DNA of 64,000 bases from Fodinibacter sp963747405 (GTDB lineage: Bacteria > Actinomycetota > Actinomycetes > Actinomycetales > Dermatophilaceae), in assembly GCA_963747405.1 (NCBI GenBank), contig CAVVFG010000007.1:124001-188000 (forward strand), in the 5' to 3' direction. A model generated the notes under the pieces. The model worked only from the letters and a program-made list of their open reading frames with translations, did no database searches and was not told the origin of the DNA. The position numbers and the translations under genes are program-made. The stretch's first letter is position 1, and every line of letters starts with the position of its first letter. This document shows positions 1-8,921 of the stretch, piece after piece.

Positions 1-1
1 G

Positions 2-2224
2 ATGCTCTCGGTCTTCGCCGACGCCGGCTACGACGTCAAGCGGCACATCGAGGACGGCGTGGTCGAGGTGGGGTTCGACATCGAGCCGACCGACACCTCC
101 AAGGCCGTGGCCATGTCGCGCGAGCACCGCGCCGAGGCCCTGAGCGTGCGCTCCATCCTGACCCCGCGCACGATCGCGGTGATCGGCGCCAGCCGGCGCC
201 GCAACTCGATCGGCAGCCAGCTGCTCGACCGGCTGCTCGAGGCCGGCTTCACCGGCAGCATCCACCCGGTCAACCCCAACGTGCGCACCCTGCGCCGTCG
301 CACGGCCTACCCGTCGGTGGCCGCCGTGCCGGGCAAGGTCGACCTCGCGGTGGTGGCGGTACCGGCGCACGCAGTGCTCGAGGTCGTCGACGAGTGCGCC
401 GAGGCCGGGGTCGCGTCGCTGCTCGTGGTGTCGTCGGGCTTCGCCGAGGAGGGCCGCGCCGGCGAGCGCCTGCAGGCCGAGCTGCTGCGCCGGGCGCGCA
501 ACGCCGGCATGCGCGTGGTGGGTCCCAACTCGTTCGGACTGATCAACAACGACCCGGCCGTGCGGCTCAACGCCTCGCTGGCGCCCACCCTGCCGCCGCA
601 CGGCCAGCTCGGGCTGTTCGCCCAGTCGGGCGCGCTCGGTATCGCGGTGCTCGCGTCGGCGGCGCGGCGCAACCTGGGCATCTCGACCTTCGGCTCGGCC
701 GGAAACCGGGTCGACGTGTCCGGCAACGACTTCATGCAGTACTGGATCGACGACGACTCCACCACGGCCGTCGGCCTCTACCTGGAGTCGATGGGCAACC
801 CCCGCAAGTTCTCGCGCGTCGCGCGGAACCTGGCCCTCATCAAGCCGGTCATCGTGGTGAAGTCGGGTGTCTCGGCGTTCGGCGTGCCCCCGGGCCACCG
901 GGTGCGCAAGACCAAGGCGCGTCCCGAGGTGTTCTCCTCGATGCTCAAGCAGGCGGGCGTCATGCGCGTCGAGAACGTGCACCAGCTCTTCGACATCGCC
1001 CAGCTGGTCGCCCACCAGCCGCTGCCGGCAGGGGACCGGGTGGCCGTGGTCGGCAACTCCACCGCGCTGGGCACGCTCACCGCCGACGCCTGCACCAGCT
1101 GGGGGCTCACCGTGTCGCACGGCCCGGTGGCCCTGCCCACCGACGCCACGGCCGCCCAGTTCCGCACGGCGCTGGCGGCCGCCTTCGCCGACCCCAAGGT
1201 CGACTCGGTGCTCGCCTGCTTCATCCCCCCACTGGTCACCAACGACGAGGACGTCGCCGCCGCGGTGCGCCAGGCCGCCGACGGCTCCGTGAAACCTTGC
1301 GCCGCGACCTTCCTGGGCATGCGAGGGGTCGACGACGGGCACGCGTCGGTGACCGGCACCGGTGGCTCGACCCGCGCCATCCCCGTCTACGCGATGCCCG
1401 AGGATGCCGTGCGCGCGCTCGCCGCGGCCACCCGCTACGGGCAGTGGCGGGCCAAGGACCACGGCACGCCGGTCGACCCCGCCGGCATCAACCGGCGCAT
1501 CGCCGAGGACGTCGTGCACACCGTGCTGTCGGTCGACCCGAAGGGCCGCAGGCTCACCCACGACGAGGCCGCAGCGCTGCTGCAGGCCTACGGCATCGAC
1601 GTCTGGGGCAAGCAGGAGGCCCGCTCGGCCGACGAGGCGGTGGCCGCCGCGCAGCGGCTCGGCTACCCGGTCGTGCTGAAGTCGGTGGCCCCGATGCTGC
1701 GCCACCAGGGCGGCGTGGGCTCGGTGCGCGTCGACCTGCGCACCGAGGAGTCGGTGCGCGAGGCGTGGGGGTCGCTCAGCGAGCGGCTGGCCCCCCTCGA
1801 CGCCGACCGCCTCGTCGTACAGAAGATGGCCACCCCCGGGGTGCCGTGCGTCATCACCTCCGACGAGGACCCGCTCTTCGGCCCGGTCATCGGGTTCAGC
1901 GTGGCGGGGATGCCGACCGAGCTGCTCGATGACATCGCCTACCGCATCCCGCCGCTCACCGACGTCACGGTGAGCGAGCTGATCTCGTCGGTCAAGGCCG
2001 CCCCCGTGCTGCACGGTCACCGTGGCGCCACGCCCGTGCACCGGGCCGCGCTGGCCGACCTCATCGCCCGGGTGTCGGTGCTTGCCGACGACCTCGCGGA
2101 GGTCGCGTCGCTGAAGCTGAACCCGGTCAACGCCTACCCCGCGGGGGTCGAGGTGCTCGGTGCCGAGATCGTGCTCGCGCCCGCGCCTCGCCGCACCGAC
2201 CCGGGCCGCCGCTCGCTGACCTAG
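2..2224 (+). CDS. GNAT-acyl-CoA synthetase (ADP-forming)-like fusion, 5' truncated
   Basis: The gene runs in from upstream, so the ATG at base 2 is only the first in-frame ATG and not the real start. The first ~25 residues (MLSVFADAGYDVKRH) look like the tail of a GNAT acetyltransferase fold. They are followed by a CoA-binding domain (~50-145, IAVIGASRRRNSIG), two flavodoxin-like succinyl-CoA ligase domains (GPNSFGLIN, GLFAQSGALG, SAGNRVDVSG) and an ATP-grasp domain near the C-terminus (YPVVLKSVAPMLRHQGGVG). This GNAT plus acetate-CoA-ligase-like architecture is that of actinobacterial Pat-type protein acyltransferases, which modify enzymes such as acyl-CoA synthetases. Whether the ligase part is catalytic or only a sensor cannot be judged here. 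It ends 45 bp before the next gene. Confidence 0.85.
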   Translation: MLSVFADAGYDVKRHIEDGVVEVGFDIEPTDTSKAVAMSREHRAEALSVRSILTPRTIAVIGASRRRNSIGSQLLDRLLEAGFTGSIHPVNPNVRTLRRRTAYPSVAAVPGKVDLAVVAVPAHAVLEVVDECAEAGVASLLVVSSGFAEEGRAGERLQAELLRRARNAGMRVVGPNSFGLINNDPAVRLNASLAPTLPPHGQLGLFAQSGALGIAVLASAARRNLGISTFGSAGNRVDVSGNDFMQYWIDDDSTTAVGLYLESMGNPRKFSRVARNLALIKPVIVVKSGVSAFGVPPGHRVRKTKARPEVFSSMLKQAGVMRVENVHQLFDIAQLVAHQPLPAGDRVAVVGNSTALGTLTADACTSWGLTVSHGPVALPTDATAAQFRTALAAAFADPKVDSVLACFIPPLVTNDEDVAAAVRQAADGSVKPCAATFLGMRGVDDGHASVTGTGGSTRAIPVYAMPEDAVRALAAATRYGQWRAKDHGTPVDPAGINRRIAEDVVHTVLSVDPKGRRLTHDEAAALLQAYGIDVWGKQEARSADEAVAAAQRLGYPVVLKSVAPMLRHQGGVGSVRVDLRTEESVREAWGSLSERLAPLDADRLVVQKMATPGVPCVITSDEDPLFGPVIGFSVAGMPTELLDDIAYRIPPLTDVTVSELISSVKAAPVLHGHRGATPVHRAALADLIARVSVLADDLAEVASLKLNPVNAYPAGVEVLGAEIVLAPAPRRTDPGRRSLT

Positions 2225-2269
2225 CGGGTGACGGGAGGCGCCCGCGGCCGGGACGGGCACAATGGAGGG

Positions 2270-2860
2270 ATGAGCAGTACCTCCGACGCCCCTGTCCTGC
2301 CCGCGGACCTCACCGACGCCATCGTCAAGGCGGGCTACTACCCGGCCCTGGTCGCCGACGTCGTCGCCGCGGCCCTGGTGCGCGAGCCCATCGAGAACCA
2401 CCTCGTGCACCTGGAGACCACCTTCGACCGCGACGTGGTGCGCCGGCACATCACGGTGCTGGTGCTCACCCCGACCCGGCTGCTCATCGCGCACGCCGAC
2501 GACCACGCCGACGAGCCCCCGGCTCCGCAGGACGTCGCCACGGCGACCACCGAGTCGATCCCGCTGTCGGCCGTGCGCGGCGTGATGCTCACCCACGTGG
2601 TCGAGAACCCCTCCACCTACGTGCCCGGCAGCCTGGGCCGCGAGATCTCGCTGACCCTGGGCTGGGGCACCGTCGCCCGCCTCGACCTCGTGCCGGCGTC
2701 CTGTGCCGACCCCGAGTGCGACGCCGACCACGGCTACGAGGGCACGATCACCGGCGACGACATCGCGCTGCGCATCTCCGCGGCCGCCGACGGCGACGAC
2801 GCGCTGACCCAGGCGCTCGGCTTCGCCCGCGACCTGTCCGCCGCCATCGGCCAGGGCTGA
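2270..2860 (+). CDS. DUF5998 family protein
   Basis: A 196-residue soluble protein with no signal peptide or membrane segment. I recognise it as the actinobacterial DUF5998 family; its function is not established. The ATG at 2270 is chosen because GGAGGG lies directly before it; a CACAAT sequence six bases upstream of the start could alternatively act as a -10 of a leaderless transcript. The middle carries a strand-rich segment (RRHITVLVLTPTRLLIAHAD) and a short Cys pair (CADPEC, ~143-148). It sits just upstream of an alkaline-phosphatase-superfamily gene and probably shares its transcript, since only 11 bp separate them. Family assignment is from memory of the fold and neighbourhood. Confidence 0.75.
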   Translation: MSSTSDAPVLPADLTDAIVKAGYYPALVADVVAAALVREPIENHLVHLETTFDRDVVRRHITVLVLTPTRLLIAHADDHADEPPAPQDVATATTESIPLSAVRGVMLTHVVENPSTYVPGSLGREISLTLGWGTVARLDLVPASCADPECDADHGYEGTITGDDIALRISAAADGDDALTQALGFARDLSAAIGQG

Positions 2861-2871
2861 GCCCGACGCCG

Positions 2872-4047
2872 ATGCCGCAGACCGGCGACCCGTCCGCGCA
2901 CCCGCCGGTCGGCCCGGGCCCGGCGCTCGCCGACGTCCTGCCGAGCGTCGCCCGCAGCCTGGGCGTCCCGTGGGGCGGGGGAGCCGATGGCCCCGAGCCG
3001 CGGCCCGGGTTCGACCTCCCGCCCGCTCGCCGCGCGGTGACCGTGCTCGTCGACGGGCTCGGCCACGACCTCCTGGTGCGCCGCGCCGGCCACGCCCCGT
3101 GGCTGCGGGCCCACCTCGGCAGCACCCTGCGGGTGGCCAGCGGCTTCCCCTCCACCACCGCCACCTCGATGGGCACCTTCGGCACCGGCCTGGCGGCCGG
3201 AGCGCACGGGCTGCTCGGCTACGAGGTGCTCGTCCCCGGGGCCGACCGGCTGCTCAACGAGCTGTCCTGGGAGGACGGTCCCGACCCGCGCTCCTGGCAG
3301 CCGCACCCCACGGTCTTCGAGGCGGCGGCACGTGCCGGCATCGAGGTGGCGCGGGTCGGCCCCGCCCACTTCGACGGCTCGGGCCTGACCATCGCCGCCA
3401 TCCGGGGCGGCCGGTTCGTCGTGGCCGACACCCTCGAGCAGCGGGTCGACGCCGCCCTGGCCGCCGTGCGCTCGGCGCCGCGCGCGCTGGTGCACCTCTA
3501 CTGGGGCGAGCTCGACAAGGTCGGGCACGTGCACGGCTGCGACTCCTGGCAGTGGGGCGACGAGCTCGAGAGCGTCGACCGCGAGCTGCGCCGCCTCGCG
3601 GCACGCCTGCCCCCCGACTGCTCGCTCACCGTCACGGCCGACCACGGCATGGTCGACTCGCCCCACGAGCTACGCCTCGACCTGGCGCACGAGCCCCTCC
3701 TGGCGGCGGGGGCGCGGCACGTCACCAACGAGGCCAGGGCCCCCCAGATCTACGTCGAGCCGGGGGCGCGTGACGACGTGCACGCCGCATGGACCGCGGT
3801 GCTGGGTGAGCGCGGCATCGTGCGCACCCGTGAGGAGGCCGTCGCCGCAGGTTGGTTCGGTGCCGTGGCCCCGGCCAACCTGGCCCGGATCGGCGACGTG
3901 GTCGTGGCGATGCGCGGCCGCTTCGCCGTCGTCGACTCGCGCCGGGCCCGCCCCGAGCTGCTGGCCCTGCTCGGCCTGCACGGGTCGCTCAGCGACGACG
4001 AGGTGGCGGTGCCGGTGGTCCACGTGCCGCCGACCGACGTCGCCTAG
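2872..4047 (+). CDS. alkaline phosphatase family protein (nucleotide pyrophosphatase/phosphodiesterase)
   Basis: 391 residues of the AlkP-superfamily type I phosphodiesterase/nucleotide pyrophosphatase fold. Visible landmarks are the first metal-binding Asp (VLVDGLGHD, ~58-66), the nucleophile Thr/Ser loop (FPSTTATS, 92-99), an Asp/His metal pair (ELDKVGHVHG) and a second (TADHGM). These are the expected two-zinc ligands, so a phosphodiesterase or pyrophosphatase activity is likely; the substrate is unknown. No signal peptide is evident, so it is predicted to be cytosolic. The ATG at 2872 lies 11 bp after the DUF5998 stop and has no strong ribosome binding site, consistent with coupling. The same gene, then thymidine kinase and sepH, is a familiar actinobacterial order. 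Confidence 0.88.
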   Translation: MPQTGDPSAHPPVGPGPALADVLPSVARSLGVPWGGGADGPEPRPGFDLPPARRAVTVLVDGLGHDLLVRRAGHAPWLRAHLGSTLRVASGFPSTTATSMGTFGTGLAAGAHGLLGYEVLVPGADRLLNELSWEDGPDPRSWQPHPTVFEAAARAGIEVARVGPAHFDGSGLTIAAIRGGRFVVADTLEQRVDAALAAVRSAPRALVHLYWGELDKVGHVHGCDSWQWGDELESVDRELRRLAARLPPDCSLTVTADHGMVDSPHELRLDLAHEPLLAAGARHVTNEARAPQIYVEPGARDDVHAAWTAVLGERGIVRTREEAVAAGWFGAVAPANLARIGDVVVAMRGRFAVVDSRRARPELLALLGLHGSLSDDEVAVPVVHVPPTDVA

Positions 4048-4058
4048 GGTGTCCCCTC

Positions 4059-4736
4059 GTGGCGGATCTGGTGTTCTTCTCGGGGACGATGGACTGCGGC
4101 AAGTCGACCCTTGCCCTCCAGATGGACCACAACAACGCCGTCCGCGGCCGGCGGGGCCTGATCTTCACCAAGCTCGACCGGATGGGCGAGTCGGTGCTGT
4201 CCTCGCGCCTGGGCCTGTCGACCCCGGCGATCGAGGTCGACGACGACCTGGACTTCTGGGACGAGGTGGTCGAGCGGCTGACGTCCGGTGCCCGCGTCGA
4301 CTACCTCATCTGTGACGAGGCGCAGTTCTACACGCCGGTGCAGGTCGAGCAGCTCGCGCGGGTCGTCGACGAGCTCGACATCGACGTGCACGCCTTCGGC
4401 ATCACCGCCGACTTCCGCACCGAGCTGTTCCCCGGCTCGCGGCGGCTCATCGAGCTCGCCGACCGGGTGCAGCTGCTCCAGGTCGAGGCGCTGTGCTGGT
4501 GCGGCCGCAAGGCCACCCACAACGCCCGCATCGTCGACGGCGTCATGGTCGTCGAGGGGGAGCAGGTGGTCGTCGGCGACACGGCCGCCGCCAGCACCGG
4601 CGTGGTCGAGTACGAGGTGCTCTGCCGCCGGCACTACATGCGGCGGATGAACAGCTCGGCCGCCCGGGCTGCCTCCCCCACTCCGGACACGTTGCCGTTC
4701 GACCTCGACGTCTGTCCGGTGCCGCCCCGCCCCTGA
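4059..4736 (+). CDS. tdk: thymidine kinase
   Basis: Type II thymidine kinase of 225 residues that phosphorylates thymidine to dTMP in the salvage pathway. The P-loop GTMDCGKST (9-17), the DEAQFY motif (86-91) and a C-terminal zinc site (CWCG at ~147, plus a later CRRHY) are all present. The GTG start at 4059 gives the family's usual N-terminus (VADLVFFSGTMDCGKST). A TAGGGT sequence at 4045-4050, which includes the stop codon of the gene before, lies eight bases upstream and could be a -10. The C-terminal ~25 residues are Pro/Ala-rich and probably disordered. It is convergent with the next gene, with four bases between stop codons. Confidence 0.95.
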   Translation: MADLVFFSGTMDCGKSTLALQMDHNNAVRGRRGLIFTKLDRMGESVLSSRLGLSTPAIEVDDDLDFWDEVVERLTSGARVDYLICDEAQFYTPVQVEQLARVVDELDIDVHAFGITADFRTELFPGSRRLIELADRVQLLQVEALCWCGRKATHNARIVDGVMVVEGEQVVVGDTAAASTGVVEYEVLCRRHYMRRMNSSAARAASPTPDTLPFDLDVCPVPPRP

Positions 4737-4740
4737 GGGC

Positions 4741-5187
4741 CTACAGGTCGAGGTGCATGCGGATGCCGGGCCCGAGCTGCGTGGCCACCTCACCGGTGCT
4801 CTCGAACCCGACCCGCGCGTAGAACCTCGCCGCGTGCGGGTTGCCGGTCACCTCGAGCCGGGTGGCGCCGGCGGCGCGGGCGCGAGACACGGCATCGGCC
4901 ACCAGCTCGGCTCCGATGCCGCGGCGCTGCGCCTCGGGGTCGACGAAGAGGTCCTCGAGCTCGCGCACCGGGCCGTCACCGAGCACCGTGGCGAAGCCGA
5001 GGACCGTGCCGTCGTCGGTCGCGGCCAGCCGGGTGCGACCTGCGAGCACCTCGGTGTCGGGCAGCACCAGCACCTCGGGGTGGGCGAGCAGCATCTCGGC
5101 GTCGCCCGGGTTTCCCAGGGAGGCCCGGCGGTAGACGTCGCGCAGCGCCGGCAGGTCGTCGGCGCCGGCGCTGCGCAGGTGCGTCAC
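4741..5187 (-). CDS. GNAT family N-acetyltransferase
   Basis: A 148-residue single-domain GNAT acetyltransferase; substrate unknown. The acetyl-CoA binding loop is clear (DLFVDPEAQRRGIGAELV, with the R/Q-x-x-G-x-G pattern), followed by a terminal strand ending in HAARFYARVGFESTGE, the normal end of the fold. The GTG at 5187 begins the first predicted strand (VTHLRSAGADDLPALRDVY); longer in-frame upstream sequence overlaps sepH and is Pro/Ser-rich shadow. It starts 7 bp downstream of the sepH stop and is therefore probably co-transcribed with it. Confidence 0.85.
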   Translation of the reverse strand: MTHLRSAGADDLPALRDVYRRASLGNPGDAEMLLAHPEVLVLPDTEVLAGRTRLAATDDGTVLGFATVLGDGPVRELEDLFVDPEAQRRGIGAELVADAVSRARAAGATRLEVTGNPHAARFYARVGFESTGEVATQLGPGIRMHLDL

Positions 5188-5194
5188 CGGCCGG

Positions 5195-6313
5195 TCAGCC
5201 GGAGCCGCCGCCGCGGGTGCCGAACACGATGTCGTCCCAGCTCGGCACGCTCGGGCGGCCCTTGCGCGATGGCGTCGGCCGGGTCGGCGCGGCGTCATCG
5301 GAACGGTCGGCGTCGTCGGAACGGTCGGCGTCGTCACCGCCTTCGGTCGCTGCGGCGACGGGCGCGGGGGTGTCGTCGTGCTCGGGCCAGCCGCCCACCA
5401 GCTCGTCGGCGCCGGGGCCGTCGACCGGCTCGTCGAGGTGCGCCGAGACCGGGTTGCGCCCGCGGGCGGCGGGGGGCGGTGGGGCGTCGGAGACGTCGGA
5501 GGCGAGGTCATCGATGGGCAGGGCGTCGGTGCGGGGTCGGTCCTCGCCGGGAGTGCTCGCGGGAGAGGGGCGGCGGCGACGGCGACCCCTCGTGGAGTGC
5601 TCCCGCATCGCGGCCATCAGGTCGATCGGCTCGTGCGGTGCGCGCTGCGGCGGCACGCCGTGGTCGACCCCGCCGTCGGCGTCGACGTCGTAGACGTCGG
5701 AGTCGCCGTTCTGACCGGCCCGGTGGGGGGTCGGGATCGCGCCCGGCTCGGCCTCCTCGCTCAGCCAGCGGGCCTCGTCGTTGGTGGCGGCCACCGAACC
5801 GCCCAGCGGCTCGTAGCGCCAGGTGGCGGTGCGCTGGCGCCCACCGGCGGCGAAGGTCAGGCTCAGCTGCCAGACGCCCTCGTCGTCACGGGCGGAGTCC
5901 CACTCGACGTCGTCGCGGTCGACCCCGCGGTCGCGCAGCCGCTCGGCCACCCGTTCGGCCAGCGTCAACGGCCCGGACCCGCGGCTGCCGACCGCGCACT
6001 TCTGGGCGACCTGTGCCACGTGCTCGCGCTCGGCCAGGACCGGCCCCTCGAAGCGGCGCACCTTCTCGACGGTCCAGCCGGCGCGGTCGGCGACCTCCTC
6101 GGCCGACAGCCCCCGGCGGATCAGGGCCTGCACCTCACGGGGGCGCAGCCCGCCGTCGATCTCGATCTGCAGCTGTCCCAGCCGGGGGCGGTCGCGGCGG
6201 GCGGCGGCACGCAGCGCCTCGTCGAGGGCGAGGCGGTAGCGGCCGCCGTCGGCGTCCGCGAGCAGGAGGTGGTGGCCGTCCTCGTGGACGCCGATGAGGC
6301 GAAGGTCCTGCAT
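5195..6313 (-). CDS. sepH: septation protein SepH
   Basis: 372 residues. The N-terminal DUF3071 domain (1-~165) contains a helix-turn-helix (68-92, GLSAEEVADRAGWTVEKV), which is the hallmark of SepH, a protein that stimulates FtsZ assembly during actinobacterial division. The remainder is acidic and Pro/Asp-rich, includes the short repeat DDADRSDDADRSDDA, and is predicted to be disordered, as in characterised homologues. The ATG at 6313 is preceded by GGGAG at a normal spacing. It is transcribed divergently from ferrochelatase; 107 bp separate the two start codons. It appears to lead an operon with the GNAT gene behind it. Confidence 0.93.
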   Translation of the reverse strand: MQDLRLIGVHEDGHHLLLADADGGRYRLALDEALRAAARRDRPRLGQLQIEIDGGLRPREVQALIRRGLSAEEVADRAGWTVEKVRRFEGPVLAEREHVAQVAQKCAVGSRGSGPLTLAERVAERLRDRGVDRDDVEWDSARDDEGVWQLSLTFAAGGRQRTATWRYEPLGGSVAATNDEARWLSEEAEPGAIPTPHRAGQNGDSDVYDVDADGGVDHGVPPQRAPHEPIDLMAAMREHSTRGRRRRRPSPASTPGEDRPRTDALPIDDLASDVSDAPPPPAARGRNPVSAHLDEPVDGPGADELVGGWPEHDDTPAPVAAATEGGDDADRSDDADRSDDAAPTRPTPSRKGRPSVPSWDDIVFGTRGGGSG

Positions 6314-6408
6314 GTCGGGCTCCCGGTGTTGCTCGTCGTCGGCACGACTGTGCCATCCCCGGCCGCTCGGTGAGGCATCCCACGCCGGGGGCGCGCGAAA
6401 TGCCCGCA

Positions 6409-6414
6409 TACGCT
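6409..6414 (+). promoter_or_regulatory. -10 element of a leaderless hemH promoter
   Basis: TACGCT ends six bases before the hemH ATG at 6421, the spacing expected when transcription starts at the A of the start codon. No ribosome binding site is visible upstream of that ATG, which supports leaderless initiation. I see no convincing -35. Confidence 0.5.
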
Positions 6415-6420
6415 GTGCCC

Positions 6421-7527
6421 ATGTCTGATGCCGCGGATGCGCTCGCTCCCTACGACGTCGTGCTGCTCGCCTCCTTCGGGGGTCCCGAGGCGCCCGAGGA
6501 GGTCGTGCCGTTCCTGCGCCGGGTCACCGCCGGCCGCGGCATCCCCGACGCCCGGCTCGAGGCGGTGGGCGAGCACTACTACGCCCGTGGCGGCCGCAGC
6601 CCGATCAACGACCTCAACCGCGAGCTGCTGGGCCGCCTGCGCGCCGAGCTCGACCGGCGCGGCATCGCCACGCCGCTGCTGTGGGGGAACCGGAACTCGG
6701 AGCCGTTCTTCGCCGATGCGCTGCACGAGGTGCTCGACCTCGGCGCCACCCGGGTGGCCACGCTGCTGACGAGCGCCTTCTCGTGCTACTCGTCCTGCCG
6801 GCAGTACCGCGAGGACCTCGCGGCCGCCGTCGACGCGGTCGGCCCGGCGGCCGACGGGCTGGTCGTCGACAAGGTTCGCCCCTACGCCGTGCACCCTGCG
6901 GTGGGGCGGTCCTGGCTGCGCGCCCTCGTCGCGACGGTGGGCGCCCTGCCCGACCCGGCATCCGCGCACCTGCTGTTCGTCACGCACTCGGTGCCCGACG
7001 CGATGGACGACACCTCCGGGCCGGGCGACGGCGACGGCAACCTCTACTCCGACCAGCACCTGCGGCTGGCCCACCGGCTCACCGACGAGCTGAACCGCGA
7101 GCTCAAGCTGGAGCTGGCCGGCGAGCTGGTGTTCTGCTCGCGCTCCGGGCCGCCACAGCAGCCGTGGCTCGAGCCCGACGTCAACGACCGCATCGAGGAG
7201 CTCGCCGCGCAGGGCGGCGTCACCGTGGTGTGCGCGCCGATCGGCTTCATCTCCGACCACATGGAGGTCGTGCACGACCTCGACACCGAGGCCGCCGAGA
7301 CGGCCGAGCGGGTCGGGGTGCCGTTCGTGCGGGTGCCGACGCCGGGCACCGACGAGGTGTTCGTCGAGGGCCTGGTCGACCTGCTGCTCGAGCGCGCCGC
7401 CGAGGCCAGGGGCGAGGTGGTCGTGCCCGAGACCTGGCTGCCCGGCGACGTGCGCCCCTCGGTCTGCGCGCCCGGCTGCTGCCCGAACCTGCGGGCGGCG
7501 AAGCCGGCGCTGTGCGGCAGCGACTGA
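6421..7527 (+). CDS. hemH: coproporphyrin ferrochelatase
   Basis: 368 residues. It inserts iron into a porphyrin; in actinobacteria the substrate is coproporphyrin III, so cpfC is the better name. Recognisable blocks are VVLLASFGGPEAPEEV at the N-terminus, the GGRSPIN loop, the LLFVTHSVPDAM segment with the conserved His, and PIGFISDHMEVVHDLD near the end. The C-terminal tail holds a cluster of four cysteines (CAPGCCPN plus a final C), matching the [2Fe-2S]-binding tail known in actinobacterial ferrochelatases. The other haem genes hemE, cgoX and chdC lie about 45-50 kb away in this window. Its TGA overlaps the ATG of the next gene. Confidence 0.95.
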   Translation: MSDAADALAPYDVVLLASFGGPEAPEEVVPFLRRVTAGRGIPDARLEAVGEHYYARGGRSPINDLNRELLGRLRAELDRRGIATPLLWGNRNSEPFFADALHEVLDLGATRVATLLTSAFSCYSSCRQYREDLAAAVDAVGPAADGLVVDKVRPYAVHPAVGRSWLRALVATVGALPDPASAHLLFVTHSVPDAMDDTSGPGDGDGNLYSDQHLRLAHRLTDELNRELKLELAGELVFCSRSGPPQQPWLEPDVNDRIEELAAQGGVTVVCAPIGFISDHMEVVHDLDTEAAETAERVGVPFVRVPTPGTDEVFVEGLVDLLLERAAEARGEVVVPETWLPGDVRPSVCAPGCCPNLRAAKPALCGSD

Positions 7528-8390
7528 TGGCGAGCGCACCGGCGCTGCCCGACGGCGTCGACCTCGCCGAGCTCGAGGCGGTCGCCTCCCGCGTGGCGCA
7601 GGCCGCCGGCCGGCTCGTCGTCGACGAGCGCCCCACCGACCTGCGCGTGGTCTCGAAGTCGAGCGACACCGACCCGGTCACGGTCATGGACCAGCGCAGC
7701 CAGGAGCTGATCCTGCGGCTGCTCGCGCAGGAGCGTCCCGACGACGCGGTCATGGGGGAGGAGGAGGGCAGCACGTCGGGCACCAGCGGGCTCACCTGGG
7801 TGGTCGACCCGATCGACGGCACGGTCAACTACCTGTACGGCATCCCGGCGTACGCCGTGTCGGTCGCGGTCGTCACCGGCGACCCCACCCGGCCGGGCCA
7901 CTGGGAGTCCGTGGCCGGGGCGGTGCTCAACCCCGAGACCGGCGAGCTGTTCTCCGCCCACCGCGGCGGGGGCGCCCGGCTCACCACCGCCGGTGGCGCC
8001 CGCACGCTGCGGGCCACCGAGGCCACCGACCTGGCCATGGCCCTGGTCGGCACCGGCTTCGGCTACGCCGCCACGACCCGGGCCCGGCAGGCCGCGCTGC
8101 TCGTCGACCTGCTCCCGCAGGTGCGCGACATCCGCCGGCACGGCGGTGCGGCGCTCGACCTGTGCGGGCTGGCCGCGGGCCGGCTCGACGCCTACTACGA
8201 GACGGCGCTGAACCCGTGGGACCGGGCAGCGGGCGAGCTGGTCGCGCGCGAGGCCGGTGCGGTGCTCGGCGGCCCGGTCGACGACGTGCCCACCCGCGAC
8301 CTGGTGTGGGGTGCGGCCCCGGGGTTGGCGCAGGTGTTCGGGGCGCTGGTGCGCGAACTGTCCGCCCGGCACGTCGGCCCGATGGACTGA
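7527..8390 (+). CDS. suhB: inositol monophosphatase family protein
   Basis: 287 residues of the FIG/IMPase superfamily of Mg-dependent phosphatases. The first metal site motif (GEEEG, 77-81), the second (DPIDGTVN, 94-101) and the third (NPWDRAAGELVAREAG, ~229) are all intact, so hydrolysis of inositol phosphate or a related sugar phosphate is expected. The start ATG overlaps the hemH stop as TGATG, indicating translational coupling. An orthologue (Rv2701c, SuhB) lies in the same place relative to DUF4193 and dut in M. tuberculosis, which supports orthology. The precise substrate cannot be read from sequence. Confidence 0.9.
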   Translation: MASAPALPDGVDLAELEAVASRVAQAAGRLVVDERPTDLRVVSKSSDTDPVTVMDQRSQELILRLLAQERPDDAVMGEEEGSTSGTSGLTWVVDPIDGTVNYLYGIPAYAVSVAVVTGDPTRPGHWESVAGAVLNPETGELFSAHRGGGARLTTAGGARTLRATEATDLAMALVGTGFGYAATTRARQAALLVDLLPQVRDIRRHGGAALDLCGLAAGRLDAYYETALNPWDRAAGELVAREAGAVLGGPVDDVPTRDLVWGAAPGLAQVFGALVRELSARHVGPMD

Positions 8391-8448
8391 CCCGGTCCCC
8401 CCACCGGGCGGCGCGTGAGCGGTGCTCGGGCGCGCCCCGCGCGACACC

Positions 8449-8465
8449 CCCGGTGCACCACCGGG
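8449..8465 (+). terminator. small GC hairpin after the phosphatase gene
   Basis: CCCGGTG, a three-base loop and CACCGGG form a 7-bp perfect stem 58 bp after the phosphatase stop. There is no T-run. It could end the hemH transcript, but GC-rich stems of this length occur often by chance here. Confidence 0.3.
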
Positions 8466-8592
8466 TGGACCGGCGTGGCGCCGCGCGGCGCGATGGTGCA
8501 CAATCGCGGCGCACGGCGAACCGGGCGGGCACAAACGGGGGCCTCCGTGCGTTGTCAGGGCCGGGTCATACGACGAAGGGTGGACACAGCAC

Positions 8593-8892
8593 ATGGCAAC
8601 CGACTACGACGCACCGCGCAAGACCGACGACGAGCTGTCCGAGGACTCCATCGAGGAGCTCAAGAGCCGTCGCGTCGACAAGCGCGCCTCGAGCGTCGAC
8701 GTCGACGAGACCGAGCAGGCGGAGGGCTTCGAGCTCCCAGGGGCAGACCTGTCCGGCGAAGAGCTCTCGGTGCGGGTGCTCCCGCGCCAGGCCGACGAGT
8801 TCACGTGCTCCAGGTGCTTCCTGGTGCACCACCGCAGCCAGCTCGCCAGCGAGAAGTCCGGCGTCCTGGTCTGCCGGGAGTGCGCCGCCTGA
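8593..8892 (+). CDS. DUF4193 family protein
   Basis: A 99-residue acidic protein of the actinobacterial DUF4193 family, unknown in function. The C-terminal third carries two CxxC pairs (C72/C75 and C94/C97), a probable zinc ribbon; the N-terminal part is Asp/Glu-rich and likely disordered. It lies immediately before dut, as its orthologue Rv2699c lies near dut in M. tuberculosis. The ATG at 8593 is preceded by GAAGGGTGG. The 202-bp gap upstream of it holds the hairpin described above and a CATACG stretch that could be a -10. Confidence 0.9.
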   Translation: MATDYDAPRKTDDELSEDSIEELKSRRVDKRASSVDVDETEQAEGFELPGADLSGEELSVRVLPRQADEFTCSRCFLVHHRSQLASEKSGVLVCRECAA

Positions 8893-8921
8893 GCAGCTCG
8901 CTCGACGTCCCGCACCACATC